10,237 nucleotides of DNA from Sedimentisphaerales bacterium (GTDB taxonomy: Bacteria; Planctomycetota; Phycisphaerae; Sedimentisphaerales; Anaerobacaceae). The notes below the pieces were generated by a model. The model was not told the DNA's origin. It saw nothing but the letters and a program-made list of their open reading frames with translations, and made no database searches. Below, one piece after another: positions 6,896-10,237 of this stretch (its first letter is position 1; each line of letters begins with the position of its first letter). The translations under genes were made by a program, and so were the position numbers. The DNA is taken from assembly GCA_016933985.1 (NCBI GenBank), contig JAFGTU010000144.1, positions 1 through 10,237 of the forward strand, read 5' to 3'.

Positions 6896-8371
6896 TCACG
6901 CAACCGCCGCCGGCTCGCGCGTTGCAAGGGGCAGTTCAAAACCAAACGTGCTGCCTTCGCCAACCTTGCTCGTTACAAAAACCGTCCCGGCGTGGACCTT
7001 CTCGACTATCTGCTTTACAAGGTTCAAACCGAGACCTGTCCCCTTCGCCTGCTTGTCGTTCGCTTTGACTCTGTAGAACTTTTCGAATACGTGCTCAATC
7101 TCCTCTTCCGGGATGCCGACCCCCGTATCCGACACGGTAACTCTGGCAACGCCCTCGATTTCGTCAACTTCGGTCGCGATCCTGACCGAGCCCCCGGCAG
7201 GGGTGTACTTCACCGCATTGCTCAACAGATTTACTATAACCTGAGAGATCATATCCTTATCGACACGCACCTGATCGAAAACAATCGGCTTTTGTCCGAT
7301 TATCTTGATATTCTTTTCTTCCGCGTAGCTCTTGATCATCTGTCTCTGCTCTTCTATGAGCATCGTAAGGCTCGCCTGCTCCTTGCTGACTTTGATCAGA
7401 CCCGATTCTATCCGTGAAATGTTCAGTATGTCCTCAATCAGACGATTCAGTCTTTTGGCCTGATTCTGAATGACTGAATAGAACTCCTTCCTCGTTTCCT
7501 CATCCTCTGCCTCGCCGTCCGCGAGCATCTCAGAATAAGCTGTAATGGATGCCAGAGGGGTCTTTAATTCGTGCGAGACGTGGCTGACAAAATCATTCTT
7601 CATCTGCGAGACTTCCCTCTCACGCGTAATATCATGCAGCACCGCCGCGGCCCCGCAAATCTGGTCGCCCTCGTCGAAAACGCACGAGACTACGCAATCA
7701 AACACTCTGCCCGTGGCACTGGCGTCCTTACCCGCGGCTGGAGAAAAGTCTATTTCTCGCCTCGTCGCCCTTGCTTTGCTCTTCTTGCTGCTTATCACCA
7801 GATCGACGAACTGGCTGCATTGGCGCCCTATAAGCTCTGAAATCGACTTGCGATGCGAATCCTTATGATCAAAACCGAACAATTTTCCCGCCGCCTCATT
7901 TGCCATCAAAAGCCTGTCGTACTCGTCAATAACGATCACCGCGTCGCGCATGCTGTAGATGATCGCCTCAGTGTTCTTCTGCTGTCTGTGGGCAAGTTGA
8001 ATCTGGATATGCGAATCCATGAGGTGTTGCTCCGACTCGGCAGCCTGATTTGCACTGGCGTCAAAAGAGGCATTGATAGCCTCGATGAGCCGATTGGCGC
8101 TCGAATCAATCGCCTCATCGCGCCCGCTCTGAAGCCATGCGACTGTGGACGTGATAATGCCCGATAGCCTAAACGACGACCAACCCAGCCAGATCACGCC
8201 CACAGCCCCAATGGCAAATAGCACCGGAATAACAAGGCCCAGGCCTTGTACCCCGGCAAACCGCCAGCCCTCTTCCGAGCCGGAATTCTGCAATACGGCC
8301 GCTGCGCCTGAAAACAGGCCCAGGACCACAAAGACCGTCACTGCCAAATATAAGCTTCTTCCCGATTTCAA
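6896..8371 (-). CDS. Membrane-bound sensor histidine kinase (PAS-HisKA-HATPase)
   Basis: This 491-residue inner-membrane kinase has two predicted membrane segments (about residues 8-27 and 44-66) separated by only about 16 residues, so there is no real periplasmic sensor domain. A coiled-coil-like linker (about 68-130) without an obvious HAMP leads to a PAS domain (about 132-250; MRDAVIVIDEYDRLLMANEA, AAAVLHDITRERE). HisKA follows with FVSHVSHELKTP, where H267 is the likely phosphorylation site. The HATPase domain has N box NLLSNAVKYT (N385), G1 DTGVGIP, F box FEKFYR and G2 GTGLGL, so it looks active. The start is TTG, with GGAG (8380-8383) eight bases upstream; a nearby ATG is out of frame and stops at once. 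It likely phosphorylates the single-domain receiver encoded next. The signal is unknown and may be sensed inside the cell or membrane through PAS. Confidence 0.93.
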   Translation of the reverse strand: MKSGRSLYLAVTVFVVLGLFSGAAAVLQNSGSEEGWRFAGVQGLGLVIPVLFAIGAVGVIWLGWSSFRLSGIITSTVAWLQSGRDEAIDSSANRLIEAINASFDASANQAAESEQHLMDSHIQIQLAHRQQKNTEAIIYSMRDAVIVIDEYDRLLMANEAAGKLFGFDHKDSHRKSISELIGRQCSQFVDLVISSKKSKARATRREIDFSPAAGKDASATGRVFDCVVSCVFDEGDQICGAAAVLHDITREREVSQMKNDFVSHVSHELKTPLASITAYSEMLADGEAEDEETRKEFYSVIQNQAKRLNRLIEDILNISRIESGLIKVSKEQASLTMLIEEQRQMIKSYAEEKNIKIIGQKPIVFDQVRVDKDMISQVIVNLLSNAVKYTPAGGSVRIATEVDEIEGVARVTVSDTGVGIPEEEIEHVFEKFYRVKANDKQAKGTGLGLNLVKQIVEKVHAGTVFVTSKVGEGSTFGFELPLATREPAAVA

Positions 8372-8580
8372 CCCTGCAACTCCATGTCAGTTGTTTATCG
8401 ACCATCCTCATCCAGCGCTGTGCCCTCCCTGGCCGAGCATCTATCATCGCCGGGCCCGCCGAATGTCCGTCCGCGGCGGTTTGTAATATCCTGCCTAAAA
8501 CGCCGGATTCCTTCATTCGCAACGACATCAGTCAAAAAAATCGCTGCGGCACATAGTCATAGTCGCCGATAATCAGTCCT
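8372..8580 (-). other. Intergenic region between the secretin and kinase genes
   Basis: This is the longest gap in the - strand cluster at 209 bases. It holds a possible terminator after the secretin gene (8534-8570) and the GGAG ribosome site of the kinase at its other end. I could not pick out a convincing -35/-10 pair. A break in transcription here would imply a separate promoter for the kinase and the genes after it. A - strand reading frame starting at 8528 runs into the kinase gene in another frame and does not look real. Confidence 0.5.
8534..8570 (-). terminator. Possible intrinsic terminator after the secretin gene
   Basis: On the - strand, ATCGGCG (8570-8564) can pair with CGCAGCGAT (8548-8540) through a 7-bp stem with a 2-base AG bulge. 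A run of seven T follows at 8540-8534. The stem is weak and the loop long, but the T run and the position just after the secretin stop fit. If it works, it would reduce read-through from secretin into kinase. Confidence 0.45.
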
Positions 8581-10237
8581 CTATCTCCTCAGCCACTTGG
8601 GAGCTTCTCTCTTGTCTGCATCCTCCAGGATGATCCGGTCGAGCTTCGCGGCCTCTTCGGGACTCGTTTCCCTGAGAATCCGCTCTTTCAGCCTTATAGC
8701 TTCCAGGTACGCCGGACGAACTCGAAGTGCAAGCCTCACGTTCTCCATAGCGCCGCTCATATCCTTTTGCGTGTAGCACCTCACCGCATCTACATAGTAC
8801 TCCTCGGCAATTTTCCCGCTGCCTATCGGCTGCAATTCGTCCAATGCCCCCTCCCGTTTGCGCCGAACGTCGTCCGACCTTCCATCGCCATCAGTCTGGC
8901 TCGGCTCATCAATGATATGCGGCGTGAGCAGTACAACAACCTCTTCACGTCTCATCTCGTCGGCCTTGCCCCTGAAAAGCAATCCTATCAGCGGAATGTC
9001 ACCAAGTACAGGCACCTGGGTCCTGACAGTCGAAATCTTGTCGCGGAACAGCCCGCCGATAACGATTGTCTCGCCGTCTTTCACCATAATGTTGGTGACC
9101 AACTCAGCCGACGTTTCGTCCGGCAGGCTGGCAGAACCAACCGTCCTGACCTCCCCGGAACTGTCTTTCGGGTGAATATCCATCCGGATATAACCGTCAT
9201 TCCCGATATACGGTCTGAACGCGAGTTTGGTGCCGGTATCAAGGAACCCGACCTGCTCGGTGGCTGTACCGCCCTCGCTCACAGTGGTCTGAGTCTGGTA
9301 TGCAATCTTCTTACCGATATAAACCTGGCCAAGCTGCTTATTGACTGCGAGTATCTTGGGATTGGCCAGAAGGGTTACGTCACTAATCTCTTCCACCGCC
9401 CTGATGAAAGAACCCACGTCGCCCAGAGCGAAACCAACAGTCAGGCCGCCTGTTAGGCTGCTGGACCCGACCCTGGCGCCTGTCCCTGCAGACTTAAGGT
9501 AGTCCTCGGCACCGGGACTAATATCGGTTAACGCTGATACCGCAGTCCCCTTGAGCGTCTGCCAGTCGATACCGAATTGCATCCCTTCAGTCAGCGCAAC
9601 ACTCATTATCGTCGCTTCGATCAGAACCTGCCTCGGTCTAACGTCGAACTTCTTCAGGACCTTTCCGGCCTCTTCGACATTCTCAGGAAAGTCATAGATG
9701 ATGATCGCATCGTTCATCGCAGCAGCATCGCCGCCGCCCGTAACGGAGCTGATCGACTCACCGGTGGGGAACGTAGTCTCCGCAGCGGTTGTGGTCTCGA
9801 CCTTCATGCTCGCACTGCTGCTGAGAACGGGAATAACAAGCTTCTTGGCATCGGCAGCGGTGATGTAGTACAGCGTGAAGATCTCATGCGTCATCCGCTC
9901 GGGGTCTTCCTTGATCGCATTGTATTCGGCGGCCGTATAGACCTTGATGATATTGCCTTCGGTCTCAATTGCAAAGTCACGGCCCAGGATGGCGTCAAGA
10001 GCCTGTTCGAACGTCACATCATGTAGGCTGATGACGTTAATCGTGCCATCCACTTTTGCCGAAGGCACTATGTTCTTTTGGTACCGCTCCTGTAGAAACT
10101 GCAGCGCATCCTGTATCCTCATATCCTTCTTGAAAGTGATCGTCTGAATCCTTCCGCCCGGAGTCACCGGCTCCGTATCCGTGGAGCTCGCCGCATCGCT
10201 GACCGAGCTCTCTGTAGCCGGCCGAACGACACTTGCA
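8581..10237 (-). CDS. Secretin of the GspD/PilQ family with TPR-like C-terminus, 5'-truncated
   Basis: This is an outer-membrane secretin that forms the gated channel of a type II secretion or type IV pilus system. The frame stays open to the right edge, so the N-terminus with its signal peptide is outside the window; a GTG at 10167 is internal and about 23 more residues precede it. Counting from that GTG, residues about 8-78 are an STN/N0-like domain (ITFKKDMRIQDALQFL, VTFEQALDAILG). Residues 92-180 are an N1/NolW-like domain with a Thr/Ser/Gly-rich insertion. The secretin core covers about 180-420 (PRQVLIEATI, LLANPKILAVNKQLGQ, VPVLGDIPLIGLLF, VVVLLTPHI). After the core, about 110 more residues include a TPR-like helix pair (about 452-500), not standard for either subfamily. 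Upstream of the STN region the visible sequence is Ser/Thr/Ala-rich linker. PilQ, GspD and MshL types cannot be separated here. Confidence 0.92.
   Translation of the reverse strand, partial: ASVVRPATESSVSDAASSTDTEPVTPGGRIQTITFKKDMRIQDALQFLQERYQKNIVPSAKVDGTINVISLHDVTFEQALDAILGRDFAIETEGNIIKVYTAAEYNAIKEDPERMTHEIFTLYYITAADAKKLVIPVLSSSASMKVETTTAAETTFPTGESISSVTGGGDAAAMNDAIIIYDFPENVEEAGKVLKKFDVRPRQVLIEATIMSVALTEGMQFGIDWQTLKGTAVSALTDISPGAEDYLKSAGTGARVGSSSLTGGLTVGFALGDVGSFIRAVEEISDVTLLANPKILAVNKQLGQVYIGKKIAYQTQTTVSEGGTATEQVGFLDTGTKLAFRPYIGNDGYIRMDIHPKDSSGEVRTVGSASLPDETSAELVTNIMVKDGETIVIGGLFRDKISTVRTQVPVLGDIPLIGLLFRGKADEMRREEVVVLLTPHIIDEPSQTDGDGRSDDVRRKREGALDELQPIGSGKIAEEYYVDAVRCYTQKDMSGAMENVRLALRVRPAYLEAIRLKERILRETSPEEAAKLDRIILEDADKREAPKWLRR

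Noticed and set aside
8169..8528. - strand reading frame of 119 codons starting in the gap before the kinase gene
   Set aside because: Two thirds of it overlaps the kinase gene in another frame, over the well-formed membrane segments; the remaining short part has no recognisable feature.
8767..9456. + strand reading frame of 229 codons opposite the secretin
   Set aside because: It is antisense to the conserved secretin core and has no domain features.

Overview
The window looks like a chromosomal segment from a planctomycete, most likely of the Phycisphaerae/Sedimentisphaerales type. The main reason is the left-edge gene. It ends a carbohydrate-binding-like module with a 'GTVYFDDIRLY' motif, then carries a LamG domain between two dockerin-like half motifs ending in 'NWL', a style common in secreted proteins of that group. 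Base composition is moderately GC-rich. I see no tRNA, rRNA, CRISPR array, transposase or phage gene.

Layout. On the + strand, positions 1-948 hold the 3' part of the LamG/dockerin-like gene, followed by a good intrinsic terminator at 1008-1052. Everything else is on the - strand and reads from right to left: a secretin cut by the right edge (8581-10237), a membrane histidine kinase (6896-8371), a single-domain CheY-like receiver (6438-6830), a GAF plus HD-GYP phosphodiesterase (4583-6415, probably starting internally at 6358), a STAS protein (4251-4586), a GspE/PilB-type assembly ATPase (2419-4137) and a GspF/PilC-type platform protein (1060-2316). Gaps are short, with a 4-base overlap between the HD-GYP and STAS genes. 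The largest gap (about 210 bases, after the secretin) holds a possible terminator. No gene-free stretch exceeds 300 bases.

How the genes fit together. Secretin, ATPase and platform protein are three core parts of a type IV pilus or type II secretion machine; pseudopilin and alignment-complex genes are not in view. Four signalling genes (kinase, receiver, HD-GYP, STAS) sit between the secretin and the motor genes. I infer a built-in control module in which the kinase/receiver pair and c-di-GMP turnover by HD-GYP tune pilus or secretion activity. The ATPase has an MshEN-like N-terminal region, the fold that binds c-di-GMP in relatives, but the usual RLG arginines are absent.

Oddities worth checking: an in-frame 2 x 30 bp tandem repeat inside the HD-GYP gene, an Asn in place of Ser/Thr in the ATPase Walker A motif, a TPR-like tail on the secretin, and several non-ATG starts.
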